Source: Chelatococcus sp. HY11
GTDB taxonomy: Bacteria > Pseudomonadota > Alphaproteobacteria > Rhizobiales > Beijerinckiaceae
DNA: 64,000 bases
Reading direction: 5' to 3'
NCBI RefSeq assembly: GCF_018398335.1
Contig: NZ_JAHBRX010000002.1
Span: 310,001-374,000 of the forward strand
The notes beneath the pieces are model-generated. The model saw only the letters and a list, made by a program, of their open reading frames with translations. It did no database searches and was not told where the DNA came from. Both the position numbers and the translations under genes were made by a program. Shown in pieces: positions 53,757 through 62,450 of this stretch (positions within the stretch are counted from its first letter, which is position 1; each line of letters begins with the position of its first letter).

Positions 53757-55838
53757 TCAGCTGAGTTCGGTGACAAGATTGCCATGCGGATCGACACGCG
53801 TTGTGCTGTCGGGCGGCAGGACGATGGTGGATTCGCGCTCCTCGACGATGGCAGGCCCTTTGACCACATCGCCCGCGCTGAGACGGTAGCGGTCATAGAC
53901 GGTGCAGTTCGTGAAACCGTCCGTCTCGGGAAACCAGACCTGGCGCACGCCCTTGACGGCACGCGTCACGTCACCCTCGAGTGGCTCGAGATCCTCCATG
54001 GTGAGGACCGAGCCGATAGCGGTTGCCCGCAGGCGCCAGTGCACACCGACGACATCCCAGCCGGTTTCGAAGGTGCGCGCGCCATAAGAGCGCGCATAGG
54101 CTTCGAAAAAGGCCTCGCGCAGCGCGGGAAGGTCCGCCGCCGTGTAGGGATAGGGCGGCAGATCGACCGCGATCTCGTAGCCCTGACCGGCGAAGCGCAT
54201 GTCACAGCTCGCCGTGAAGCGCTGGCGCTCCGGACTAACGCCGGATCGCTCCATCTGCTCGCGGGCGCGCGCCTCCAAATCCGCGAACAGGGCGTTGAGG
54301 GTCGGGATGACGGCCTCGTCGAGGGTCATGACCTGCGTGCGCGCAAGATCGAGCGAGGTCTCCGCCATGAGGAGGCCGACCGCGGATTCGACGCCGGCCG
54401 CGCGCGGAAACACGACCTTTGGGCAGCCGAGCATGCGGGCAAGCCGCGCACCATGGACCGGGCCCGCCCCGCCGAAGGGCACGAGCGCGAAGCTGCGCGG
54501 GTCCTTGCCGCAGCTGATGGTGACAGCCCGCGCGGCCTGGGCCATCTGCTGGGTGACGATCTCGTGGATGCCCCATGCGGCCTGCATGGTATCAAGACCA
54601 AGCGGCTGGGCGATCTCGCGGTCGATGGCCTCTCTGGCGCCAGCTCCGTCAAGGCTCATCTCGCCGCCGAGGAAATAGTCAGGATTGAGGTAACCGAGCG
54701 TCAGGTCCGCGTCAGTCACGGTCGGCCGCTTGCCGCCTCGGCCGTAACAGACGGGCCCCGGCACCGAGCCCGCGCTCTCCGGCCCGATCGAGATACCGCC
54801 GAGCTCGACCTTGGCGATCGAGCCGCCACCCGAACCGATCTCGATCAAGTCGACGGCAGGGATGCTGACGGGAAGGCCGCTCCCCTTCTTGAGATGGGTC
54901 ATGTCCACCTCGAACTGGCTCGTCAGAAGCGGCTTGCCGCCTTCGACGAGACAGAGCTTCGCGGTGGTGCCGCCCATGTCGAAGGAAATGAGGTTGTCGG
55001 TGCCCGCCGCCGGTGCGAAGCGGGCGGCCGTGAGGACACCGGCCGCCGGCCCGCTCTCGATGATGCGGATCGGAAAGCGCTTGACCACATCGGCGGTGGC
55101 AACGCCTCCGTTCGATTGCATGATCAGCATGGGCCCATCGACGCCCATGCGCTTCAGCTCCTCGTCGAGCCGCTCCACATAGGTGGCGACACCCGGCATG
55201 ACATAGGCGTTCATGACCGTCGTGCTGGTGCGCTCGAACTCGCGATAGAGCGGCGAAACGTCGGAGGAGATCGAGACCATGATCTCCGGCACCTCTTCCC
55301 GGAGGATCGCCTCGACCCGCCGCTCGTGATCGGAGTTGGCATAGCTGTGCAGGAAGCAGACGGCGACCGCCACGATGCCATTGGCGCGGAGCTGTTTCGC
55401 CACGTCACGCACGGCCGCCTCGTCGAGCTCCGTTTCGACCGAGCCGTCCCAAAGCATGCGCTCCGGCACCTCGAAGACATGGTGACGGGGCACGAGCGGA
55501 GCCGGACGGCCCGCCGCGTTGTCGTAGAGCTCCCAGCGCTTCTGACGGCCGATCAGGATCACGTCGCGAAAGCCGCGTGTGGTGATCAGGGCCGTCGGCG
55601 GCCCCTTCCGCTGAATCACCGTGTTGGTGGCTATCGTCGTGGCATGCACAACCTCGGAGACGGCCGACATATCACGCGAGCCCGACGCCATCAGGCCACG
55701 CAAGCCTTCAAAGACCGCCTCCGCGGGATCCGCCGGCGTGGAAAGCACCTTGCCGATATTGAAGCTGCCCGTCTCCGGATCCAACACGGCGAAGTCCGTG
55801 AAAGTACCGCCGATATCGATGCCGATACGCAGACCCAT
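53757..55838 (-). CDS. hyuA: Hydantoinase A/oxoprolinase family protein
   Basis: A 693-residue ATP-binding subunit. GIDIGGTFTDFAVLD near the N-terminus and FDMGGTTAKLCLVEGG in the middle are the two phosphate-binding motifs of the actin/acetate-kinase-like fold. GSGGGSIAKVELGGISIGPES and PCYGRGGKRPTVTDADLTLG parts are also conserved. It partners HyuB, phosphorylating the ring amide oxygen before hydrolysis. The palindrome GTTTAGCTAyTwAAC lies 24 bp upstream of its ATG and also upstream of the importer operon, suggesting joint control with ligand uptake. Confidence 0.93.
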   Translation of the reverse strand: MGLRIGIDIGGTFTDFAVLDPETGSFNIGKVLSTPADPAEAVFEGLRGLMASGSRDMSAVSEVVHATTIATNTVIQRKGPPTALITTRGFRDVILIGRQKRWELYDNAAGRPAPLVPRHHVFEVPERMLWDGSVETELDEAAVRDVAKQLRANGIVAVAVCFLHSYANSDHERRVEAILREEVPEIMVSISSDVSPLYREFERTSTTVMNAYVMPGVATYVERLDEELKRMGVDGPMLIMQSNGGVATADVVKRFPIRIIESGPAAGVLTAARFAPAAGTDNLISFDMGGTTAKLCLVEGGKPLLTSQFEVDMTHLKKGSGLPVSIPAVDLIEIGSGGGSIAKVELGGISIGPESAGSVPGPVCYGRGGKRPTVTDADLTLGYLNPDYFLGGEMSLDGAGAREAIDREIAQPLGLDTMQAAWGIHEIVTQQMAQAARAVTISCGKDPRSFALVPFGGAGPVHGARLARMLGCPKVVFPRAAGVESAVGLLMAETSLDLARTQVMTLDEAVIPTLNALFADLEARAREQMERSGVSPERQRFTASCDMRFAGQGYEIAVDLPPYPYTAADLPALREAFFEAYARSYGARTFETGWDVVGVHWRLRATAIGSVLTMEDLEPLEGDVTRAVKGVRQVWFPETDGFTNCTVYDRYRLSAGDVVKGPAIVEERESTIVLPPDSTTRVDPHGNLVTELS

Positions 55839-55861
55839 CTCACACCCCTCTCTGGGACGAT

Positions 55862-55880
55862 TTGTTTAGCTACTTAACAA
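55862..55880. promoter_or_regulatory. Palindromic operator upstream of hyuA, copy 1
   Basis: TTGTTTAGCTACTTAACAA has inverted half-sites TTGTTnAG and CTnAACAA. Its core GTTTAGCTAyTwAAC also occurs at 60907-60921, upstream of the importer gene. Position just before the HyuA start fits repression. Confidence 0.65.
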
Positions 55881-55931
55881 CGACTTGGAAGTCAGATCAA
55901 CCCGTTCGTCGGCGCAGCGACACATATTTTT

Positions 55932-55950
55932 ACTATATTCTACATATAGT
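55932..55950. promoter_or_regulatory. AT-rich inverted repeat between importer and hyuA genes
   Basis: ACTATAT and ATATAGT are perfect 7-bp arms around TCTAC, in a strongly AT-rich stretch about 95 bp upstream of the HyuA start and 80 bp beyond the fused ATPase stop. It could hold the hyuA promoter (TATAGT as a -10 box on the minus strand) or another operator. Confidence 0.45.
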
Positions 55951-56028
55951 TACGAAGAACAGCTGCGATCGCGTGGCAGGTCCGCGTGAACGCCACGGTC
56001 GGTATCACCTCGTCTAAGAGAGCCGCGA

Positions 56029-57723
56029 CTAAACGGCGGCCTGGGCCTTCGCCGCCTTGTCCCGTCCAAGGCCGAGATAGGCCTCCTGGATCGCCGGGTC
56101 GTTGCGCAGCTTCGCCGCTTCGCCCTCCAGAACGACGACGCCGTTGCGCAGAACATAGGCGCGATCGACCAGCTCCAGCGCGTGATTGGCGCTCTGCTCG
56201 ACCATGATGATCGTCAGCCCCTGTGCCTTCCAGCGCGCGAGGATCTCGTAGACGCGGTCGACCATGAGCGGCGACAGGCCCATGGACGGCTCGTCGATGC
56301 ACAGAATCCGCGGCCGTCGCAGCCAGGCGCGCGCCATCGCCACCATCTGCTGCTCGCCTCCGGACAAGGTGCCGGCAAGCTGGCTCAGCCGGCTGCCAAG
56401 CCACGGAAATTCAGCGATCACGTGCTCCAGGTCTTGTTCGAGCTTCTTCGAATCCCCTTTGCGGCGCGAGAAAGCGCCCATGAGCAGGTTGTCGCGCACG
56501 GTCAATTCCGCGAACATGCGTCGCCCTTCGGGAATGGACGCGACACCCTGGTCGATCACCTCGGCGGTGGTGCGCGCTTCCAACGGCTTGCCGAAGAAAT
56601 CAACCTCGCCCTTGCGCGGCTGCACGAGCCGCAGCACGGTCTTGATCGTGGTCGACTTGCCAGAGGCGTTGCCGCCGAGAACGGCGACGGCCTCCCCGCG
56701 ATTGACATGGAGCGACACGTCGAACAGGGCCTGCACCGGTCCGTAGAAGACATCGACGTTCTTGAGCGCCACCGCGGGCGTCGCGGGATCCCCGGGTAAA
56801 TCCTGCTCCGGGCCATGCTGGAGATGGCCGCCGTTTGTCGCCGCGGACGAGGCCGGCACAGTGCCGCTGATCGCCTTGCCGAGATAGGCTGCGGTCACCT
56901 CCGGATGCGCGAAGGCAGCGTCCGGCGTATCGTCGATGATCGCCCGGCCATGCGCCATGACGATCGTGCGCTCCGCCAAGCGGCGCACGATGTCGAGCTT
57001 ATGCTCGATCATGATGATCGCCATGGCGGGGAAACTCTTGCGCAGGTCAATCAGCAGGTCCGCCAGCTCATGGCTCTCGGTCGGATTCATGCCCGCCGTC
57101 GGCTCGTCCAGGAGGAGCACGTCCGGCGCGGCCGCGAGCGCGCGGGCGATATCGAGGCGCCGGCGATTGGCGTAGGAGAGACTGTGCGAGGGCTTGTCCT
57201 TGCGTGAGAGCAGCCGATCACCGAACAGCGCCATGACCGCGTCGGCCCGCTGCCGCGCCTCCTCTTCGGCGCGGCGATAAGCCGGAAGCCCGAATAGGGC
57301 CGCGATGGGTTCCGCGAAGGCACCGAAACGCTTGGGCTTAGCACCACCGCCGATCAATGCACGCTGAGTGCCGACCATCACGCTATCGGCGATCGTGAGG
57401 GCGGGAAACACACGGCTCGTCTGGAAGGTGCGCGCCACGCCGAGCGCGGAAATCGCCTCCGGCGAGCGCCCGTCCAGCCGGGTGCCCTTGAAGGTGATCT
57501 GCCCGGCCGTTGGCCGCACGAAGCCCGTGATGGTCTGCACGAGCGTCGACTTGCCGGCGCCGTTAGGGCCGACGATGCCGATGAACTCCCCCGGGCGGAC
57601 ATGGATGGTGACGCCGTCGATGGCCTTGAGGCCGCCAAAGCTTACGCTGACATCCTCGATCGAGAGCCCGTCGGCGGCCTTGGGCGGCGCGGCCAGCGGG
57701 CGATGAAGCACAGCGACCGTCAT
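56029..57723 (-). CDS. Fused branched-chain amino acid-type ABC ATPase (LivG-LivF in one protein)
   Basis: A single open frame of 564 residues containing two complete ATPase cassettes. The first (LivG-like) has Walker A GPNGAGKST at 52-60, the signature SLSYANRRRLDIARAL and Walker B LLLDEPTAGMNP. After a linker rich in Pro, Gly and Ser, the second (LivF-like) has GGNASGKST, signature LSGGEQQMVAMARAW and Walker B LCIDEPSMGLSP. No stop or frame change separates them. The ATG at 57723 shares one base with the permease stop. The frame is open further upstream, but that is permease-gene antiphase. In most bacteria these are separate genes. Confidence 0.92.
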   Translation of the reverse strand: MTVAVLHRPLAAPPKAADGLSIEDVSVSFGGLKAIDGVTIHVRPGEFIGIVGPNGAGKSTLVQTITGFVRPTAGQITFKGTRLDGRSPEAISALGVARTFQTSRVFPALTIADSVMVGTQRALIGGGAKPKRFGAFAEPIAALFGLPAYRRAEEEARQRADAVMALFGDRLLSRKDKPSHSLSYANRRRLDIARALAAAPDVLLLDEPTAGMNPTESHELADLLIDLRKSFPAMAIIMIEHKLDIVRRLAERTIVMAHGRAIIDDTPDAAFAHPEVTAAYLGKAISGTVPASSAATNGGHLQHGPEQDLPGDPATPAVALKNVDVFYGPVQALFDVSLHVNRGEAVAVLGGNASGKSTTIKTVLRLVQPRKGEVDFFGKPLEARTTAEVIDQGVASIPEGRRMFAELTVRDNLLMGAFSRRKGDSKKLEQDLEHVIAEFPWLGSRLSQLAGTLSGGEQQMVAMARAWLRRPRILCIDEPSMGLSPLMVDRVYEILARWKAQGLTIIMVEQSANHALELVDRAYVLRNGVVVLEGEAAKLRNDPAIQEAYLGLGRDKAAKAQAAV

Positions 57724-59600
57724 CAGCGAACTCCCGCAATGCCCTGCGGACGGAACCGCAGCGTGAGGTAGAGGATCGCGCCGAACAGGATCATCCTGTA
57801 ATCGGCGAAGTCGCGAAGGACTTCCGGCAGGACCAGAAGGAGCACGGCTCCGATCAGCGCGCCGGCGAGATTGCCGAGCCCGCCGAGGACGATGATGGCC
57901 ACCATCAGGAAGGAGCTGTCGAGCCGGAAGCTGTCGGGGCTGATGAAGCGGTGCAGGAAGGCAAAGGCCCCCCCGGCAAGGCCGGCGCAGGCCCCCGCCA
58001 ACGCGAAGGACGTGACCAGATAACGCCGCACCGGCAAGCCCGCCGCATGGGCCGCCACCCGGTCCTCGCGGATCGCGCGCCAGCTGCGACCGACCGGCGA
58101 GGCCAGAAAGCGCCCCGCCGCGAAGATCGCGAGCACCAGCAACGCCAGCGCCTGCCAGTATTGCGCCGCGAGACTGCTCATCGACACGCCGGGCGCCACC
58201 AGAAGGCGGGGCCGTGGAATGCCGAAGATCCCGTTCGGTCCGCCGGTCACATCCGTCCAGTTCAGAAGAACGAGCCAGATAAGCACGCCCATGGCCAATG
58301 TCGCGAGGCCGACCACGTGGCCTGTCAACGAGGAGCACAACAGGCCGACCAGAGCCGCCAGGATAGCGGTGGAGACCGCCGCGAGCAGAAAGGCGAACTC
58401 GGCGGGCACGCCCCACAGCTTGGCCGCGAGTGCCGCCACATAGGCGCCGACGCCGAAGAAGCCGGCGAAACCGAGAAACATGATGCCCGCCGCGCCCGAC
58501 AGCATCGTCAGGCCAACGCTGAGCAGTGCGAAGATGACGATGACGAGGCCGACCTGAACGATGTAATCTGACAGGCCGACGAGCGGCAGGAGCGCCAGGA
58601 CCGCAACGCCCGCCGCGAGCCAGCCATAGGGTATGGTCAGCGGGCGACCTGTCATCAGCGGCTGGCCACCCTGCCCGATCATGATGCTGGTCGACGGCAT
58701 CACGCCCGAGGCGCCGCGCGAACCGCCGAGCGCATCCAGGCGCTTGTCGCCGAGGAGGCCCTGCGGGCGGATGGTGAGAATGAGGAGCAGCAGGCCGAAG
58801 GCGACCATGTCGCGGAAGCCCTCCCCGACATAGCCGACGGCCAGTGCCTCCAGCACGCCGAGCAGAAGCCCTCCCACGACGGCGCCGGGAATGCTGGCAA
58901 GCCCGCCGAGCAGCGCGGCCGTGAAGCCCTTGAGCCCGAACGGTACGCCCATCTGCGGATAGAGGTTCTGGTAGTACATCGCGACCATGACGCCGGCGAT
59001 GGCGGCGAGTGCTGCGCCCAGGCCGAAGGCGAGCTGCCGCAGCCGGTCAGTCGGAACGCCCATCTGGCGCGCCGCATCGAGATCCTGGGACATCGCCCTG
59101 AGTGCCCGGCCGGACCAGGTGTGGGTGAGGAACAGCCAAAGGCTGACCATGATGATGAGCGACAGGACCAGAATGGCGATATCGACGCCGGTGATATAGG
59201 CCGCGCCGACGACCCAGCTGTAGTTGGAGAACGGGCTCGGGAAGCGATGCGCCTCAGGCGTCCAGATGATCTCCGCCGCCTGGTCCAGCATGAAGGTGAG
59301 CGCCAGCGTGGACAGAAGCGGCGCGATCCAGGGGGCATTCTCGAGCGGGCGCAGCGCGATGCGCTCGATCGCCATGCCGAGGAGCGTCGTGCCGAGGATC
59401 GACGCGATGACGGCGACGCCGAGCGGTAGCCCCAGATTGATGCCCGTGTAGGCCAGGAACGCGCCGAACATCAGCAGCGACCCTTGCGCGAAATTGATGA
59501 GATTGGTGACGCCGAAGATCAGCGAGAAGCCGATCGCAACGAGCGCATAGACGTTGCCGATGACAAGGCCGTTCAGGATCTGGCTGAAGAACTCGATCAT
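57723..59600 (-). CDS. Fused branched-chain amino acid-type ABC permease (LivH-LivM in one protein)
   Basis: A 625-residue protein with two permease domains in one frame. The first (LivH-like) has NGLVIGNVYALVAIGFSLIF, GVTNLINFAQGSLLM and RAMSQDLDAARQMG, the last being the coupling loop. The second (LivM-like) begins near residue 340 with SDYIVQVGLVIVIFALLSVG and has SWRAIREDRVAAHAAG as its loop. Some 15 or more membrane segments are likely. I start at the ATG at 59600, since the TTG 57 bases upstream adds nothing homologous. Both importer half-pairs are fused, giving a two-chain membrane complex. Confidence 0.92.
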   Translation of the reverse strand: MIEFFSQILNGLVIGNVYALVAIGFSLIFGVTNLINFAQGSLLMFGAFLAYTGINLGLPLGVAVIASILGTTLLGMAIERIALRPLENAPWIAPLLSTLALTFMLDQAAEIIWTPEAHRFPSPFSNYSWVVGAAYITGVDIAILVLSLIIMVSLWLFLTHTWSGRALRAMSQDLDAARQMGVPTDRLRQLAFGLGAALAAIAGVMVAMYYQNLYPQMGVPFGLKGFTAALLGGLASIPGAVVGGLLLGVLEALAVGYVGEGFRDMVAFGLLLLILTIRPQGLLGDKRLDALGGSRGASGVMPSTSIMIGQGGQPLMTGRPLTIPYGWLAAGVAVLALLPLVGLSDYIVQVGLVIVIFALLSVGLTMLSGAAGIMFLGFAGFFGVGAYVAALAAKLWGVPAEFAFLLAAVSTAILAALVGLLCSSLTGHVVGLATLAMGVLIWLVLLNWTDVTGGPNGIFGIPRPRLLVAPGVSMSSLAAQYWQALALLVLAIFAAGRFLASPVGRSWRAIREDRVAAHAAGLPVRRYLVTSFALAGACAGLAGGAFAFLHRFISPDSFRLDSSFLMVAIIVLGGLGNLAGALIGAVLLLVLPEVLRDFADYRMILFGAILYLTLRFRPQGIAGVR

Positions 59601-59723
59601 GTGCCGCGTCGCTCCGGATGGGAGGATCGGAAGACCCGCCGCGACAAACGCGGACAAGGCGCGGATAAGTCCAGGATCGGGATCGCGGGCGGATCGTCAA
59701 ATGATCAGCCCGCGATGCATATA

Positions 59724-60845
59724 TTACTTGTGGGGCGCGTAGGTATTGCCCTTCACGACGATATAGTTGATCTGGCGCGGGCCAAGATCGCCGGATCCCT
59801 CATACTTCAGCGTGCCGCTCACACCCTGCAGGGGAGCCGCCGCGGCGATCTGGTCGCGAATGGCCTGACGCGTGATCGGCGTGCCCTTGGCGGCCAGCGC
59901 CTCCATTGCCTTCGTCACGATGAGCATGGCGTCGTAGGTAAAGGCCGAGTAGTAGTTCGGCGCCTTGCCGAACTTCGCCTCATAGGCCTTGCTGAAGGCG
60001 GCCGACTCCGGTGCCTCGGCCAGGAATGGCGTCGGCATGACGACCCCTTCCGCCGCGCCGCCCGCGAGCTCGATGAACTTGGGATCGTTGAGCGTATCCG
60101 TGCCGGCCACCTTCATGTTCGGATCCGCCTGACGGAGCTGCTGCATGAACAGGGCGGATTCCGCGTAGTGGCTGACAAGGAAGATGCCATCAGGCTTCGC
60201 GGAGAGAATCTTGGTGATGAGCGGACGGAAATCTCGCGTCTCCGGAATCATAGCCTCTGACAAGACAACCTCGGCGCCGGCCTCCTTCAGCGCTTTGGAG
60301 ACCATGGTATTCGTCACCATGCCCCAATCGTCCTTGAAATAGACCAGGGCGATCTTCTTCATGCCCATCACCTTGGTCAGGAGATCGACATGGGGTTGCA
60401 CCATCGATGCGTGAGTCGGCGTCGTCCGGAACTGGTAAGGACTGATCTTGACATAATCCGGATGGCCGGCCGTCGGAGCCACTTGCGCGATATGCGCTTC
60501 CGCCAGAATAGGGCCGGCAGCCATCGACTCCGTGCTCGTCTGGCCACCGATGACCGCCAGCACCGCCGGATCCTGCGCAAATTTCTGGGCAATATTCGCC
60601 GCCTCACGCGGCACGCCCCGGCTGTCTTCGACGCGAACCTCCACGAGACGGCCGCCAATGCCGCCCTTTGCATTGATTTCACCCACGAACATGTCGGCGG
60701 CTTCGCGAAAACGCAGGCCCAGCGCCGAGCGTTCGCCGGTCATCGGACCGAACATGCCGATCACCAAGGGATCCGCAGCGCGGGCCGGGGCCCCCGCGAT
60801 CAGAGCGGCGAGCGTTCCCGCCAGCACGATTCCTAATCCACGCAT
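59724..60845 (-). CDS. Branched-chain amino acid-type ABC substrate-binding protein (LivJ/K family)
   Basis: A 373-residue periplasmic protein. The signal peptide ends near residue 23 (APARA-ADP). PLVIGMFGPMTGERSALG and the following domain with GGQTSTESMAAGPIL fit the type I periplasmic binding fold. First gene of the importer operon and 61 bp downstream of operator copy 2. Homologues bind amides, amino acids or urea, so a hydantoin, carbamoyl amino acid or lactam ligand is a reasonable guess given HyuAB next door. Confidence 0.92.
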   Translation of the reverse strand: MRGLGIVLAGTLAALIAGAPARAADPLVIGMFGPMTGERSALGLRFREAADMFVGEINAKGGIGGRLVEVRVEDSRGVPREAANIAQKFAQDPAVLAVIGGQTSTESMAAGPILAEAHIAQVAPTAGHPDYVKISPYQFRTTPTHASMVQPHVDLLTKVMGMKKIALVYFKDDWGMVTNTMVSKALKEAGAEVVLSEAMIPETRDFRPLITKILSAKPDGIFLVSHYAESALFMQQLRQADPNMKVAGTDTLNDPKFIELAGGAAEGVVMPTPFLAEAPESAAFSKAYEAKFGKAPNYYSAFTYDAMLIVTKAMEALAAKGTPITRQAIRDQIAAAAPLQGVSGTLKYEGSGDLGPRQINYIVVKGNTYAPHK

Positions 60846-60905
60846 GTGATTTACCCCTCTGGTCTCTCATTGCAGGAGACTTTGGCTCGCCGAGCGAGTG
60901 ACAAA

Positions 60906-60922
60906 AGTTTAGCTATTAAACT
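60906..60922. promoter_or_regulatory. Palindromic operator upstream of importer operon, copy 2
   Basis: AGTTTAGCTATTAAACT is a 17-bp inverted repeat with arms AGTTTA and TAAACT. It shares the core GTTTAGCTAyTwAAC with the hyuA site. A possible half-site, AGCTAAAC at 61155-61162, lies nearer the HTH-protein gene in the same 360-bp divergent spacer; I saw nothing else in the spacer. Confidence 0.7.
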
Positions 60923-61205
60923 CGTCGCGCAACAAGCTTAAATTTTATCCAGCGCGAAATACTTTTATAGCCGCACCGCCAGCGGCAATGATTGTGCTTA
61001 TTTTGGAGGATCTTATTGCGCAAACCCCTGAATCACGCCGCAGTGCGGGGCTGTCAGCCAAGCCTTTCGCAAGAGGGAAAAGCGCCGTCCGATCAGCGCA
61101 AATGCCGCTAAAACGTGCAGACGCAATCCGTGCGACTTAACGAGCAGTATCGCGAGCTAAACATTTTACTTGCGGGTGAGCACGGGCTCAGGCTCTTATG
61201 TCGGC

Positions 61206-61724
61206 ATGTCACGTATTGCCTCGCCCAGCGCCATCGCAACGCCCTCCGGATCCGCCCGGGAATTCGAGCTCTATGACGAGCTCATGCCCGTTCGCCGGTA
61301 CAAGATGCTCCTGCAGGCTTTTCTCAAGCGGCGCGGTTCCGGCAGCCGGCAGGCTATTGCCGAAGCGCTTGGCAATACGCGCAGCTTCATTACCCAGATC
61401 ACGAGCCCGGCCTATGATCTCGCGATCCCCGCGCAGCATGTCCGCACCATCGTCAAAATCGCGGGGCTGCGGCCGAACGAAGAGCGCATGTTCCTCGACG
61501 CCTATATCGCCGCCCATCCCGAACGGGCCTCGGAGATCCTGGGGCGCGGGCAATCGGGACCAGGCAGCGCCACGATGACCTTGAGCATTCCGCAGCTCTC
61601 AAACCCAGCCGCGCAGCGCCGCCTGGAAGCACTGATCGAACGCTTTGCCCGTGACGTAGCCGCCACCATGATCGCCAACGAAGCGGACATGGCGGCCCAC
61701 GAGGACCTGGGGGATCAGCCGTGA
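61206..61724 (+). CDS. Helix-turn-helix-like protein, candidate regulator of the hydantoinase/importer cluster
   Basis: About 172 residues. RRYKMLLQAFLKRRGSGSRQAIAEALGNTRSFITQITSP region (quoted core SRQAIAEALGNTRSFITQI) looks like an XRE-type helix-turn-helix, followed by HVRTIVKIAGLRPNEERMFL, a helical segment usual after such domains. The C-terminal third is helical and uncharacterised. I start at the ATG at 61206; a TTG at 61170 is also open. No strong ribosome site is seen. It is divergent from the importer operon and coupled to the DUF1028 gene, so it is the likely binder of the shared palindrome. The family is not one I can name. Confidence 0.7.
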   Translation: MSRIASPSAIATPSGSAREFELYDELMPVRRYKMLLQAFLKRRGSGSRQAIAEALGNTRSFITQITSPAYDLAIPAQHVRTIVKIAGLRPNEERMFLDAYIAAHPERASEILGRGQSGPGSATMTLSIPQLSNPAAQRRLEALIERFARDVAATMIANEADMAAHEDLGDQP

Positions 61725-62416
61725 ACAATCCGCTCGATCTCGGCGGCGTCATGCTCAGCGTGCTTGCCTGCGATCCGCGCGACCAGACCCTTGGCATCGC
61801 GCTGGCGTCGTCCGCGATCGCCGTCGCGGCCCGCTGCCCCTATCTCGTCGTCGGCAAGGCCGTCGTCGCGAGCCAGGGCTTCAGCAACCTCAAAGTGGGG
61901 CCACTCGCGCTGGACCTGATCCAATGCGGTCTCACCGTCCAGGAAACCATGCAGGCGCTACGCCAGCACGACCGCTGGATGGACTACCGCCAGATCGCCA
62001 TCGTGGCGGCCACTGGCGAAATCGAGGTGCATACGGGGCCGATGAACGTGAACTGGGCCGGCCATGTCGGCGGCAGTGGCTTCGTGTGCCTTGGCAATGG
62101 CCTGCCAGACCCGTCCGTGCTGGCCGCCATGCAGCGACGTTTTGTCGACGGGCACGGGCGGCCGATGGCGGAGCGGCTTCTGGCGACCCTGGAAGCCGTG
62201 CGCGGCCATCTCGGACCCGAAAGCCCGCTTGTCTCCAGCTCACTTCTCGTGCGCTCCCCGCACGAGGCCGTTCATATCGATCTTCGGGTCGATCTCGCGC
62301 GCGATCCGCCGGAAGCCGGCGGCTGCGCGCTGACTGATCTACGTCGTCTGTTTGACCGTTACCTGCCTCTCACTGAAATTTACCAGAAACGTTCCATGTC
62401 GCCACATCCGACCTGA
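61721..62416 (+). CDS. DUF1028 family protein, first of a tandem pair (Ntn-hydrolase-like)
   Basis: A 231-residue protein of the DUF1028/COG3342 family, annotated as Ntn-hydrolase-like. GFSNLKVGPLALDLIQCGL and the WAGHVGGSGFVCLGNGL motif are diagnostic. The GTG start overlaps the regulator stop by four bases. A possible internal ATG at 61751 begins MLSVLACDPRD, equivalent to MTFTIVARDPD in the second copy; if used, the residue after Met is Leu rather than Thr, so the putative N-terminal nucleophile of active members would be missing. Function unknown; likely processes a hydantoinase-pathway intermediate. Confidence 0.82.
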   Translation: MNNPLDLGGVMLSVLACDPRDQTLGIALASSAIAVAARCPYLVVGKAVVASQGFSNLKVGPLALDLIQCGLTVQETMQALRQHDRWMDYRQIAIVAATGEIEVHTGPMNVNWAGHVGGSGFVCLGNGLPDPSVLAAMQRRFVDGHGRPMAERLLATLEAVRGHLGPESPLVSSSLLVRSPHEAVHIDLRVDLARDPPEAGGCALTDLRRLFDRYLPLTEIYQKRSMSPHPT

Positions 62417-62450
62417 TTGGCCGGGGGCGCCACGGCAAAGGAGGAATGAT

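Noticed and set aside
53784-55877. Plus-strand open frame of about 697 codons
   Set aside because: It is fully antisense to HyuA, whose protein has clear ATPase motifs. The plus-strand product is Arg/His/Asp-rich with no recognisable domain, as expected for GC-rich antisense frames.
57724-58416. Upstream part of the extended fused ATPase frame
   Set aside because: It lies out of phase over the permease gene. The ATPase domain begins at the ATG overlapping the permease stop.
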